The notes beneath the pieces were generated by a model. The model was not told the origin of the DNA. It worked only from the letters and a program-made list of their open reading frames with translations, and ran no database searches. Shown here in pieces: positions 35,512-44,795 of a DNA stretch of 64,000 nt. The stretch is from positions 5,441 to 69,440 of the forward strand of contig CAYLLN010000031.1 of NCBI GenBank assembly GCA_964384375.1, given 5' to 3'. Numbering within the stretch: position 1 is the stretch's first letter; each line of letters opens with the position of its first letter. This stretch comes from CAYLLN01 sp964384375 (lineage in GTDB: Bacteria; Planctomycetota; Planctomycetia; Pirellulales; Pirellulaceae). The translations under genes were made by a program, and so were the position numbers.

Positions 35512-37110
35512 TTACTCGCTCTTCACGACGACAAACCGCGAGCCTTCGGCCGAGCGGACGAGCAGGAGCACGCCCTTCTCGAGCTTCGCCTTCTCCATCT
35601 CGGCTTCAAAGCCGGCGACGTCCTTGACCATCACGCGGCCAACTTGCACCACGGCCATCGACGGCTGGAGGCCTGCACGGGCGGCGGCGCTGTCTGGCTC
35701 GACACCGGTGATGACGACGCCGGTGGCGTCCTTCATGCCAAGCTGCTTCGCCACCTCTTCGGTCAGCGGAGCGACTTCCAGCCCGAGCTTGTCGAACTGC
35801 TTGCTCTCGACCGGGGCTTCCTCGGCAGCATTTTCTTTCAGGCTCACACCGTAGTTGGCCGGCTGCGGCTTCACGGTGACGCTCAGCTTCACTTCCTTGC
35901 CGTCGCGAACGACCTTCACCGGGACCGACTTGCCCACCGCGGTGCGGCTGACCACGGCCGACAGTTGCCGGTGGTCGGCGATGTGCGTGCCGTTGAACTC
36001 GACGATCACGTCCTGCGACTTGATCCCCCCGGCGGCGGCCGGCGAATCGGGCTGCACGTCGGTGATCAGGGCACCGCCGGGCGTCTTCACGCCGAGCTGG
36101 TCGGCCAGATCCTGATCGACCGGCTGAATGCCGACGCCCAGGTAGGCCCGCTGCACCTTGCCGTCCTTTACGAGCTGATCGCCAACCCACTTCGCGACGT
36201 TCACGGGAACCGCAAAGCCGATTCCCTCAAAGCCGCCGCTTCGCGAGCTGATGGCCGTGTTGATGCCGATCACTTCCCCTTGCAGGTTGACGAGCGGTCC
36301 GCCGCTGTTGCCGGGGTTGATCGCAGCGTCGGTCTGAATGAACTCCTCGTGCCGCATCATGCCGATCGCCCGCCCCTTGGCGCTGACGATACCGGCGGTG
36401 ACGGTGTTTTCCAGGCCAAACGGCTGGCCAAGGGCGAGCACCCAATCGCCGATCTTCATCTTGTCGCTGTCGCCGAGCGGGGCGAACGGCAGCGAACCTT
36501 CGGCCTTGATGCGAATCACGGCCACATCGGTATGCGGATCGGTCTTCACGTCGGTGGCAACGAACTCGCGGCCGTCGTGCAGCTTCACGGTCAGCTTGCC
36601 ACCGCCGGCAACGACGTGGTTATTCGTCAGGATGATCCCCGACGCGTCGATGATCACGCCGCTTCCCGAGCTGTGCTGCGGGACGCTGGGCATCTCGCCC
36701 ATGCCATCACCACCGCCGAACCCTTCCATGCCGGGCCCTTGCTCGAAAAACTTCTTCATGAACGGATCGAGCTGCTCAAAGCCCTTGGGCAGTTCACGTC
36801 CGCCGAACGGATTGCCACCGCGCGGCGCGGCGTCCTGATTCGGGCGCACCTGCCGCACCATCCGCGGCCGGCTTTCGTTGTGAATCGAAACGACCGCCGG
36901 CAGCACCTTCTCCGACGACTGCCGGAAGGCCTCCGACAGAGCCGTCGCGTGAGCGAGCTGCGGATCGTTCGCGCTGATGGCGGGCTTGTGCGTCTCGGCG
37001 GTCAGAATACCGGTGACGCCCGAAAGATACGTTCCCACACCGACACCGGCCGCAAGCATCACGCCCACAGCCGCCAACTTGGCCTTCGCCTTTCGCGAAG
37101 TGTTTCTCAT
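35512..37110 (-). CDS. degP: Do-family serine protease (HtrA/DegP)
   Basis: Periplasmic or membrane-anchored quality-control protease. An uncleaved or cleaved N-terminal membrane segment (residues 11-36) leads to a Gly/Met-rich linker, the trypsin-like domain with His165 (LTNNHVV), Asp195 (HTDVAVIR) and Ser269 (NPGNSGGPL), and two PDZ domains (about 300-390 and 425-515). Length 532 aa. Start at 37110 chosen because GGGAGAAGGACC lies before the ATG. The palindromic element at 37230-37251 lies in its upstream region. Confidence 0.95.
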   Translation of the reverse strand: MRNTSRKAKAKLAAVGVMLAAGVGVGTYLSGVTGILTAETHKPAISANDPQLAHATALSEAFRQSSEKVLPAVVSIHNESRPRMVRQVRPNQDAAPRGGNPFGGRELPKGFEQLDPFMKKFFEQGPGMEGFGGGDGMGEMPSVPQHSSGSGVIIDASGIILTNNHVVAGGGKLTVKLHDGREFVATDVKTDPHTDVAVIRIKAEGSLPFAPLGDSDKMKIGDWVLALGQPFGLENTVTAGIVSAKGRAIGMMRHEEFIQTDAAINPGNSGGPLVNLQGEVIGINTAISSRSGGFEGIGFAVPVNVAKWVGDQLVKDGKVQRAYLGVGIQPVDQDLADQLGVKTPGGALITDVQPDSPAAAGGIKSQDVIVEFNGTHIADHRQLSAVVSRTAVGKSVPVKVVRDGKEVKLSVTVKPQPANYGVSLKENAAEEAPVESKQFDKLGLEVAPLTEEVAKQLGMKDATGVVITGVEPDSAAARAGLQPSMAVVQVGRVMVKDVAGFEAEMEKAKLEKGVLLLVRSAEGSRFVVVKSE

Positions 37111-37229
37111 GGTCCTTCTCCCTGAAATCCTGTGTCTGATGAATGCCAAAAAGAACTGGCCGGCAGCAGAACTGCGTGCTGCTTCCCTTTGCTACGCGCG
37201 GCGGGGGTCCGCGGTTCGCGGAGCGTGTC

Positions 37230-37251
37230 AAACTGACGGAATTGTCAGTTT
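37230..37251. promoter_or_regulatory. Palindromic operator or terminator upstream of htrA
   Basis: Arms AAACTGAC and GTCAGTTT around GGAATT, followed by TT on the plus strand. It lies about 120-140 bases upstream of the htrA ATG, where a regulatory operator is plausible; alternatively it is a weak terminator. On the minus strand a TTGACA overlaps its edge, but no matching -10 was found. Confidence 0.4.
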
Positions 37252-37360
37252 TTGCGGGCCGGCGCAAGCATGCATTTCAGGCGGAGGGGGGTGGACTGGG
37301 CCACGAAGTTTCGCAAGTAGAAGAATCGCAAGAACTTGCGAACATGGCCTCGCGCGGTCG

Positions 37361-37390
37361 CTCCCGCCCTGGCTGTTTGCAGGGCGGGAG
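37361..37390 (-). terminator. Terminator-type hairpin after the beta-propeller gene
   Basis: Arms CTCCCGCCCTG (37361-37371) and CAGGGCGGGAG (37380-37390) with an 8-base loop, 26 bases past the stop of the minus-strand gene. No clear T-run. Just before it, TCGCAAG/CTTGCGA (37326-37341) forms a second short palindrome. Confidence 0.5.
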
Positions 37391-37415
37391 TGTGCGAAAT
37401 CACTCAGGAATCGGA

Positions 37416-38567
37416 TTAGTCAACGGCCAGCCCCAGGTACGACTGCCCGGTTTTCAGCATGAGCGGCGAGTGGGCCTCGTCGATTTCTGTGAGCATCCGG
37501 TCTTTGCCAATGCGATAGACCGAGAGCGTCTTCGAGTTCGATCCGAGGGCATAAAGATGCATGCCGTCGGCCGACACCACGATGTCTTTCGTATCCGGGC
37601 TGGTCGGAGCGTTGCGCCGCTTCACAGAACCCATCAGCTTCAGCGTGCCATCGGCTGAGAGGTCGAAGGTGCTGATCGAGTTGCTGACAAAATTGGCGAC
37701 ATAGAGCGCCTGGCCGTCGGGGGAAATGGCCGTCCAACACGCGGCCGTTTCGTTGTCCCCTACGGCGTCTCCGATTTGCTTGGGACTGCCGGTCGCGGGA
37801 TCGACGCCAAACACCGTGACCGCACTGCCGCGGAAGTTCGACACGAAGAGGTGATCCCCCTTACTGCTCCAGGAGAAGCCAACCGTACCCGACGCGCCGC
37901 GCGGCGTCGCCGGCGAACCGGGACCGGCCTTCAAAGTGCCGTCGGCTTGTAGTTTGCCGCCGTGAATGCGGCTGCCGTCTTCCGATTGGAATCCGGATGT
38001 GACGGCGACGAGCCCGCTGCCGGGAGCGAACTCAATCTGGGCCGGTCCCAGCCCCTTGGGAAACGCAAGGGTCGAGCGAGGAATCGGCATCAGCTTGCCG
38101 TCTTCGCCGAGCCGAAAGCCCGTGATATTGGGCATCGTCCGGGGATTGCCAAACGGCACTGCCTGATTCGCGACATAGACCACGTTCTCATGGACCGACA
38201 GGCTCAGCGGGTTTTCGCCGCCGGAAGGGAACGGCGAGCCGGAAACCGGCATCAGCATGCCTTCGTGTTTGCGGAGAACGCTGATCGAGTGACTGCCGGG
38301 ATTGACCGCCAACACCAGATCGCCAACGACGCGGATGGCTCCTTGCTGGTCGATGTCGCCGCCGGCAAGTCCCTTTCCGCCGGTGGGAAACGGGGAACCA
38401 CTGACTTCCGTCAGCGACCCGTCGGGCATCTGTTCAAGGACGACAACGGCATTGTGATCGGGATCGTTGTTCAAGGTATAGACGCGATGCCTGGTTTCTG
38501 CGGCCCGAGCCGCGAAAGGCAACAACAGTAAAGTGGCCAGCAAGCTGGCGCGCAGGACGAAACGCAT
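37416..38567 (-). CDS. Secreted lactonase-family beta-propeller protein
   Basis: Signal peptide MRFVLRASLLATLLLLPFAARA, then seven-bladed propeller of the YbhE/6-phosphogluconolactonase-like family. Blade repeats are visible as SPFPTGGKG, SPFPSGGENPLSLSV, GDHLFVSNFRGSAVTVFGVDPATGSP and DGQALYVANFVSNSISTFDLSADGTL. A 3-carboxy-cis,cis-muconate lactonase or lactonase function is possible, but the enzyme activity is not shown and a cell-surface role is equally likely. Length 383 aa. Confidence 0.8.
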   Translation of the reverse strand: MRFVLRASLLATLLLLPFAARAAETRHRVYTLNNDPDHNAVVVLEQMPDGSLTEVSGSPFPTGGKGLAGGDIDQQGAIRVVGDLVLAVNPGSHSISVLRKHEGMLMPVSGSPFPSGGENPLSLSVHENVVYVANQAVPFGNPRTMPNITGFRLGEDGKLMPIPRSTLAFPKGLGPAQIEFAPGSGLVAVTSGFQSEDGSRIHGGKLQADGTLKAGPGSPATPRGASGTVGFSWSSKGDHLFVSNFRGSAVTVFGVDPATGSPKQIGDAVGDNETAACWTAISPDGQALYVANFVSNSISTFDLSADGTLKLMGSVKRRNAPTSPDTKDIVVSADGMHLYALGSNSKTLSVYRIGKDRMLTEIDEAHSPLMLKTGQSYLGLAVD

Positions 38568-38736
38568 GGGAACTGCTCCGAGACGGGGTGGCGGTAGAAG
38601 GCCTGCGGCAAGGCGCCGCGAATGGCCGGTAGAGTTGGCCCGTCCCGAGCGCTCGGTCAGGCCGCAACCTTGGATTGCGGTCGGGCGCAGGAGTTACACC
38701 GCGGCTTTCATTTTTCTGCGGAGTCGTTCGCTCGCC

Positions 38737-39120
38737 TCATGCCTGACCGGCAGACCGCTTCGTATAGTGCGGCTGATAGAGCTGAATCGTGATCCCGCCG
38801 GGCATTGTGAAATACGTCACGAGGCCGTAGCCGTGATCCTCGACTGGGGCGAGAAACTCGACCCCCTTCGCCTTGAGATCGGCGACGGTCTGCTCGATCT
38901 GGTCGCAAAAGAGCGAGATCGCATGCGTGCCGACCTGGGCGTGCGGCTGCGATGCATCGGCCGGATGAACGCCCATGTCCCCTGCCGGCAAATCGAAGAT
39001 GAGCCACCCTTCCCCCACGTCGGTGAACGGCAGGCCGAGCTTGTCGCGCAGGAAGGCTCGCGTCGCGTCGGCATCGGAGCTGTAAAACATCGTGTGTACG
39101 CCGCGAATCATGGCAGGCAT
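38737..39120 (-). CDS. VOC (glyoxalase-like) family protein
   Basis: A 127-residue single VOC domain: RGVHTMFYSSDADATRAFLRDKLGLPFTDVGEGWLIFDLPAGDMGVHP, then THAISLFCDQIEQTVADLKAKGVEFLAPVEDHGYGLVTYFTMPGGITIQLYQPHY. The beta-alpha-beta-beta-beta pairs and typical metal-site positions are visible. Glyoxalase, dioxygenase and binding proteins share this fold, so activity is unknown. Start at 39120 chosen (MPAMIRGV) since upstream codons read as random. Confidence 0.85.
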   Translation of the reverse strand: MPAMIRGVHTMFYSSDADATRAFLRDKLGLPFTDVGEGWLIFDLPAGDMGVHPADASQPHAQVGTHAISLFCDQIEQTVADLKAKGVEFLAPVEDHGYGLVTYFTMPGGITIQLYQPHYTKRSAGQA

Positions 39121-39188
39121 CCTATGAGCGGATGAAGGTTCGACCGTGCTGGGGTCCATGCTAGCGAACGGCAACTGCCGCGGCGAGG

Positions 39189-39194
39189 TACAAT
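39189..39194 (+). promoter_or_regulatory. -10 box placed for leaderless mRNA of the BFD-like gene
   Basis: TACAAT ends seven bases before the ATG at 39202, with G just before the box and GGGCG after it. Transcription should begin at the ATG, giving a leaderless mRNA. Confidence 0.4.
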
Positions 39195-39201
39195 CGGGCG
39201 T

Positions 39202-39498
39202 ATGAACCTCGACGAGGAACTCTGCCTCTGCTTTCACGTCTCGCGGCGGAAGGTCATCAACTTCATCCGCATCGAAAAGCCCAAGCGGCCCGCCCAGCTC
39301 AGCGAGTGCTTCGGCGCGGGGACCGGTTGCGGCTGGTGCCGGCCGTTCCTCGAGCGGCTCTTCGAGCAAGCGGTCCTTGGCGGCGAGACGACGGTCGATT
39401 TTCCGACGGCTGAGGAATATGCCAAGCTGCGGAGCAAGTACGTCCGCGACGGCGGCGGCACTCCTCCGCCGGGAGCGACGCCGGTGGAGGAAGGGTAA
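39202..39498 (+). CDS. BFD-like [2Fe-2S]-binding domain protein
   Basis: Small cytosolic protein whose first 50 residues match the bacterioferritin-associated ferredoxin-like domain: Cys8 and Cys10 in CLCFHVSRRKV and Cys43 and Cys46 in GTGCGWCRPFLERLF. These four ligands bind a [2Fe-2S] cluster. BFD domains help release iron from bacterioferritin, but free-standing ones also serve as redox or assembly factors. The C-terminal tail is Gly/Pro-rich and disordered. Length 98 aa. Divergent from the VOC gene. Confidence 0.85.
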   Translation: MNLDEELCLCFHVSRRKVINFIRIEKPKRPAQLSECFGAGTGCGWCRPFLERLFEQAVLGGETTVDFPTAEEYAKLRSKYVRDGGGTPPPGATPVEEG

Positions 39499-39536
39499 GT
39501 GCGGAGTTCGGAATGCGGAGCGCGGAATGGATTTCA

Positions 39537-39597
39537 GGGTCCAAGTTTCAGGTTTCTAGTCCCCGACCTCCAACTTGAAACTTGAAACTTCCTCGCC
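39537..39597. repeat. Imperfect inverted repeat of AAGTTTC words
   Basis: CCAAGTTTCAGGTTTC on the left and AACTTGAAACTTGAAACTT on the right surround a short G/C-rich centre, between the BFD-like gene and the methyltransferase stop. It resembles the elements at 12089-12164 and 23521-23588. Confidence 0.55.
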
Positions 39598-40251
39598 TTA
39601 TCTCGTCGCCACGACCATCGCCACCGGCAAGCCCCAGAGGGACAGCGTTTCGCTCTTGGCGATCGTGAAGCCGGCGTCCTTCAGGTGCTGCTCGACTTTG
39701 ATCGGCTGGCAGTCGATGAAGTGTGGGAAGTGGCGATGCAGGTAGATGTAGATGTCTTCGGCGATCGTCAGCGGCTCGGTCTTGTTGAGCGAAATGACGG
39801 CGAGGCGGCCGCCGGGTTTCAGCACTCGCTTCGCCTCGGCCAGAACGCGAGCGATGTCGGCTTCCTCGAACAGTTCGAGCGTGAAGCTCGTGAACGCGGC
39901 ATCGAACTGACCGTCGCCGTAGGTCAGTTTGCGAGCATCGCCAAGTTGCAGCTCAATCGGTGCTTGCGGCGTGTTCTCTCGAACGAGCTTCGTCGCCACG
40001 TCGAGCATCCCCTGCGAGATGTCGATGCCGCAGACCTTGCCCGAGGGACCGACGGCCTTGCTCAGCGCGACCGCGGAGTGGCCAGTGCCGAAGCCGAGGA
40101 TGAGCACTTTCTCGCCGGGTTTGACGGCGAGCATCGCCAGCCCCTTCTCGCGCGGCACGTGCTCACTCGAATCGGCCAAGAGGTCGTATCCCTTGGCGAT
40201 CCGATCGTAGAACGACTTCGTGGCCGACATGTCGGCGAGCGCGGTGGGCAT
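39598..40251 (-). CDS. Class I SAM-dependent methyltransferase
   Basis: Methyltransferase with SAM motif I VLILGFGTGHSAVAL, motif II-like VCGIDISQGML and FDAAFTSFTLELFEEADIARVLAEAKRVLKPGGRLAVISL. Resembles UbiE/COQ5-type enzymes acting on small molecules; the substrate is not evident. Length 217 aa. A second ATG at 40230 is also possible. No neighbouring pathway gene identifies it. Confidence 0.85.
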   Translation of the reverse strand: MPTALADMSATKSFYDRIAKGYDLLADSSEHVPREKGLAMLAVKPGEKVLILGFGTGHSAVALSKAVGPSGKVCGIDISQGMLDVATKLVRENTPQAPIELQLGDARKLTYGDGQFDAAFTSFTLELFEEADIARVLAEAKRVLKPGGRLAVISLNKTEPLTIAEDIYIYLHRHFPHFIDCQPIKVEQHLKDAGFTIAKSETLSLWGLPVAMVVATR

Positions 40252-40312
40252 CTTCGAGTTCCTGAGTGCGAGGCGGGTGAGGCGTCCGCATTATAGCGAG
40301 CAGCAGAAGGAG

Positions 40313-40358
40313 CGCGACCAGTGGTCGCGGCTATGTGGGGACAAGCGGGACGCTTGTC

Positions 40359-40359
<1 letters not shown>
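40313..40359. repeat. Two adjacent palindromes (AGT and GGA loops)
   Basis: CGCGACC/GGTCGCG around AGT at 40313-40329, then GGACAAGCG/CGCTTGTCC around GGA at 40339-40359 followed by TAC. The second ends at the tgt stop codon. Confidence 0.75.
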
Positions 40360-41465
<1,106 letters not shown>

Positions 41466-41473
41466 CCCAGTAG

Positions 41474-41553
41474 CCGGGAGCCAACAGCTCCCGGAGCCGG
41501 CAGGCAGTTCGACGCTGCTACGTGACGCCCTCCGGAGGCAGGTTTGCCTCCGG
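41474..41553. repeat. Two palindromes between tgt and the TPR/alpha-CTD gene
   Basis: CCGGGAGC/GCTCCCGG around CAACA at 41474-41494, and CCGGAGGCA/TGCCTCCGG around GGTT at 41532-41553 followed by CTAAG. The second is the same unit as that at 35459-35480. Confidence 0.7.
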
Positions 41554-41568
41554 CTAAGATCAGCAAAC

Positions 41569-42894
41569 TCAGTCGCCGCGGAGCTTGATGCCGAGCGTGG
41601 TGAGCTTCTCGCGGACTTCGTTGAGGCTGGTGACGCCGAAGTTCTTGCACTCGAGCAGATCGTCGCCCGTTTTGCGAACGAGTTCGCCGATCAGCGTCAG
41701 GCCGAGGCGGGCCATGCACTTGCGGGCACGAACCGAGAGATTGAGCTCCGAGATCGGCCGTTCGAGCAGGGCCTGCTCGTCGGGCGTCATCGTCGCCAGA
41801 TCGACCGTCGGTTCGGGCAGCCCCTTGTCGGCGGCGAATTGACCGAGCTCGAGCCCCTTGCTATGCAACATTTCGCGAATTTCGACGAGCGATGTCTCGC
41901 CGAAGTTCTTGCTGTTGAGCAGCTCCTGTTCGGTCGTGCGCGTCAGATCGCCGAGCGTCCGCACGCCCATCTTCTGCAGGCAGTTGCGGCTGCGGACGGA
42001 AAGCTCGAAATCCGAAACCGGAATGTTGAGCACCTGAGCGAGGCGGTCGTTGCGGCGCTGGGCCTCTTCGTCGAAGAGGATGTTGCCCGAGGCCGACGCG
42101 TCCTTGGCGTAAAGCCGGGCGCGGGGATGATCGGGATAGGCATCGAGCACACGCTGATAGCAAAGCTGAGCCCGGTCGAACTGCTGGCGATCTTCGTACA
42201 AGACGCCCAGGTTGATGAGCGTGCCGACGTTCGTGGGGAACGTGCCGGCCGCCCGCTGATACAGGCCGAGGGCCGTGTCGTCGTTGCCGCGGCGGTCGTT
42301 TTCGAGAGCCAAGCCGAAGAGCGCACCCGCATGGCGGCCATCGACTTCCACGGCTCGCTCGAAGAGGGCGACCACCTCCGTCGGTTTGCCGCCGAGTGCC
42401 GCGACCGTGGAGGCTCGCTGATAGAGGTACTCGGCCGTTTGCTCGACAGCGCCGGACAGCTTGTCGAGCACATCGAGCGACTTGGTGGCATTCCGGTCAT
42501 AACGATAGGTCTCGGCAATGGCCAGGGCACAGTCGTCTCCGTTGTAACCCGCCTTCTTGGCCGACTCGAACGCCTTGATCGCTCCCTGATAATCACCCAA
42601 GGCAAATCGCGACTTGCCAAGGTAGAAATGAGCGAGGGCCCCACCATCGGCACTCGAAAGCGTTTCCTGCGCCTGGCGATAGCGGCCAAGGAGGAAGTAG
42701 CAGACGCCCAGCCGCACCGCCGCCGCGGGGGAGCGGTCTTCGCGGGTTTCGAGCTCGGCTACACCGTCGCGGAGGGTCGAAAACTGCGAGTAGTCGTCGG
42801 AAATGCTCTGTGTGAGCTGCGTGATCTCGCGGGGGCCGAAGGTACTGTTGGAGAGGACGATGTCGCGAAGGTCGGAGGGGACCGCAGTTAGCAT
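41569..42894 (-). CDS. TPR protein with two RNA polymerase alpha C-terminal domains
   Basis: A 441-residue protein. Residues ~1-280 are TPR repeats (LGVCYFLLGRYRQAQETLS, ALAHFYLGKSRFALGDYQGAIKAFESAKK, TLINLGVLYEDRQQFDRAQLCYQRVL). Two alpha-CTD domains follow: residues ~283-345 (PVSDFELSVRSRNCLQKMGV, then NFGETSLVEIREML) and ~370-440 (PISELNLSVRARKCMARLGL, then NFGVTSLNEVREKL). Both keep the arginine equivalent to E. coli alpha R265; the first also keeps N268 (K in the second). This fold binds AT-rich UP elements and activators, so the protein could bring TPR contacts to promoters. Start at 42894 chosen. The gene is downstream of tRNA-Thr on the same strand. Confidence 0.85.
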   Translation of the reverse strand: MLTAVPSDLRDIVLSNSTFGPREITQLTQSISDDYSQFSTLRDGVAELETREDRSPAAAVRLGVCYFLLGRYRQAQETLSSADGGALAHFYLGKSRFALGDYQGAIKAFESAKKAGYNGDDCALAIAETYRYDRNATKSLDVLDKLSGAVEQTAEYLYQRASTVAALGGKPTEVVALFERAVEVDGRHAGALFGLALENDRRGNDDTALGLYQRAAGTFPTNVGTLINLGVLYEDRQQFDRAQLCYQRVLDAYPDHPRARLYAKDASASGNILFDEEAQRRNDRLAQVLNIPVSDFELSVRSRNCLQKMGVRTLGDLTRTTEQELLNSKNFGETSLVEIREMLHSKGLELGQFAADKGLPEPTVDLATMTPDEQALLERPISELNLSVRARKCMARLGLTLIGELVRKTGDDLLECKNFGVTSLNEVREKLTTLGIKLRGD

Positions 42895-42962
42895 CGAGGG
42901 AAGGCTCCGTGAACGGGCCCAGGCTGCTGCCGGGCCGAGCAGACGTGCGAAGACGTGGAAAG

Positions 42963-43036
42963 GGCCAGCGGTGGGAGTTGAACCCACAACCCCCGCATTA
43001 CGAATGCGGTGCTCTGCCGATTGAAGCTACGCTGGC
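42963..43036 (-). tRNA. tRNA-Thr (CGT anticodon)
   Basis: Read on the minus strand: acceptor GCCAGCG/CGCTGGC, D-stem GCTT/GAGC, anticodon stem CCGCA/TGCGG with loop TTCGTAA (anticodon CGT, reading ACG), variable region GGGTT, T-stem GTGGG/CCCAC with loop TTCAACT. CCA is not encoded. The discriminator base appears to be C, unusual for Thr. Confidence 0.93.
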
Positions 43037-43187
43037 GGAAGTGTCGCCCCACAGCGGACTTGCGCAATCCAGGCCACGCTGCCAAGGCCGATTCGTAATC
43101 TCGTCAGCCTAAGGGTGCGGACTGGGGGCGTCAAGGGTGGTCGGGGTGGCTGTCGGGCAGATCATGCGCAAGCCGCCGTCGCCGATT

Positions 43188-43219
43188 AGGGACACTGACT
43201 GTCAGGGACACCGACTGTG
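43188..43219. repeat. Two 16-base tandem repeats before the DUF1501 gene
   Basis: AGGGACACTGACTGTC followed at once by AGGGACACCGACTGTG, 14 of 16 bases identical. About 70 bases before the ATG at 43290, it could be an operator with two sites, or a repeat remnant. Confidence 0.5.
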
Positions 43220-43289
43220 ACAAAAGGTGATTGGCCACCGGCAGCGCAAACCGTTGACGCTAGATTCCACCGCAGGGACAATTCGGAAT

Positions 43290-44729
43290 ATGCACTGCGA
43301 ATCCCACCTTTACCGCGGTTTTCATCCGACCTCCCTCGCCCGGCGCTGGTTTTTGAAGGATTGTGCCGTCGGTCTCGGGGCGGCAGCACTAGCGGAGCTT
43401 GCTGGCGGAGGATCGGCACAAGCAGCACCTGCGGCTGTTGATCCGCTCGCGGCCAAGCCGCCGCATTTTGGCGGCAAGGCGAAGAACGTCATTTACCTGT
43501 TCATGGCCGGCGCGCCGAGCCACTTGGAACTGTTCGACAACAAGCCGGAACTCGCCAAATGGGATGGCAAGCTGCCGCCGGCCGAGCTGCTCAAGGGGTA
43601 TCGGGCGGCGTTCATCAATCCCAACAGCAAGCTGCTCGGGCCAAAGTTCAAGTTTGCGAGGCACGGCCAATCGGGAGCCGAGTTTTCGGAACTCCTGCCG
43701 CATCTGGCGACCGTCGTCGATGACATTGCCATCGTCAAGTCGATGGTGACTGATGCGTTCAACCACGCGCCGGCTCAGATCCTGATGAACACCGGCAACC
43801 AGCAGTTCGGCCGGCCGAGCATGGGGGCCTGGGTGACGTATGGCCTGGGGAGCGAAACTCGCGATCTGCCCGCATTCGTCGTCTTCAGCAGCGGGAGCAA
43901 AGGCCCGAGCGGTGGCAACTCGAACTGGGGCTCCGGTTTTCTGCCGACGGTCTATTCCGGCGTACAGTTCCGGGGCGGGAGCGAGCCGGTCCTGTTCCTC
44001 GACAATCCTCGCGGCATCGACCGGCAATTGCAGGCCGATTCGCTGGACGCGATTCGCACGCTCAATCAGCATCGGCTGGCTCAGGTCGGCGATCCCGAAA
44101 TCGCGACTCGTACCGCCGCGTTCGAAATGGCGTTCCGGATGCAGGCGAGCGCCCCGGACCTGATGGACATCTCGCAAGAGCCAAAGGAAGTGCTCGACAT
44201 GTACGGAGCCGAGCCTGGCAAGTCGAGTTTTGCGAATAACTGCCTGCTGGCCCGGCGACTCGTTGAGCGGGGCGTCCGCTATGTGCAGCTCTTCCACGAA
44301 GCGTGGGACCAGCATGGCAACCTGGTCGCCGACCTCAAGAAGAACTGCGGCAATACCGATCAGGCGTCAGCCGCATTGCTCAAAGACCTGAAGCAGCGAG
44401 GCCTCTTAGATCAAACGCTCGTCATCTGGGGTGGCGAGTTCGGCCGCACTCCGATGGTCCAAGGGGGGAACGACGGCCGCGACCATCATCCCAACGCCTT
44501 CACCATGTGGCTGGCCGGCGGCGGAATCAAACCGGGGGTCACGCTCGGCGAAAGCGATGAGTTCGGCTTCAACGCGACGAAGGACCGCGTTCACGTTCGC
44601 GACTTGCACGCAACAGTGCTGCACTGCCTGGGCCTCGACCACCAGCGGCTGACGTTCAAGTTCCAGGGACTCGACGCGAAACTCACGGGCGTCGAGCCGG
44701 CGCGGGTGGTGAAGGAAATTCTGGCGTAG
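43290..44729 (+). CDS. DUF1501 family secreted protein
   Basis: DUF1501 proteins are sulfatase-like, exported by the Tat-like route in planctomycetes. The first 45 residues hold a twin-arginine-type start (RRWFLKDCAVGLGAAAL). The body contains HFGGKAKNVIYLFMAGAPSHLELFDNKP, LLPHLATVVDDIAIVKSM, HAPAQILMNTGNQQFGRPSMGAWVTYGLG and WGGEFGRTPMVQGGNDGRDHHPNAFTMWLAGGG, all family-specific. Reaction unknown; these proteins usually come as a pair with a DUF1553/DUF1549 cytochrome-domain protein, which is absent here. Length 479 aa. Start ATG at 43290 chosen. Confidence 0.93.
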   Translation: MHCESHLYRGFHPTSLARRWFLKDCAVGLGAAALAELAGGGSAQAAPAAVDPLAAKPPHFGGKAKNVIYLFMAGAPSHLELFDNKPELAKWDGKLPPAELLKGYRAAFINPNSKLLGPKFKFARHGQSGAEFSELLPHLATVVDDIAIVKSMVTDAFNHAPAQILMNTGNQQFGRPSMGAWVTYGLGSETRDLPAFVVFSSGSKGPSGGNSNWGSGFLPTVYSGVQFRGGSEPVLFLDNPRGIDRQLQADSLDAIRTLNQHRLAQVGDPEIATRTAAFEMAFRMQASAPDLMDISQEPKEVLDMYGAEPGKSSFANNCLLARRLVERGVRYVQLFHEAWDQHGNLVADLKKNCGNTDQASAALLKDLKQRGLLDQTLVIWGGEFGRTPMVQGGNDGRDHHPNAFTMWLAGGGIKPGVTLGESDEFGFNATKDRVHVRDLHATVLHCLGLDHQRLTFKFQGLDAKLTGVEPARVVKEILA

Positions 44730-44795
44730 CCGAAGCCGCGCTGCGGCCGACGAGCCTTCAAGCTAGACTGAAGTTGGGACTGCGGAGGAATACCC

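Noticed and set aside
35491..37125. Plus-strand ORF of 544 codons
   Set aside because: It is antisense to htrA, whose catalytic triad and PDZ domains are intact.
43188..43219. Mobile element ends
   Set aside because: Tandem repeats only; no transposase, no terminal inverted repeats or target duplication around them.
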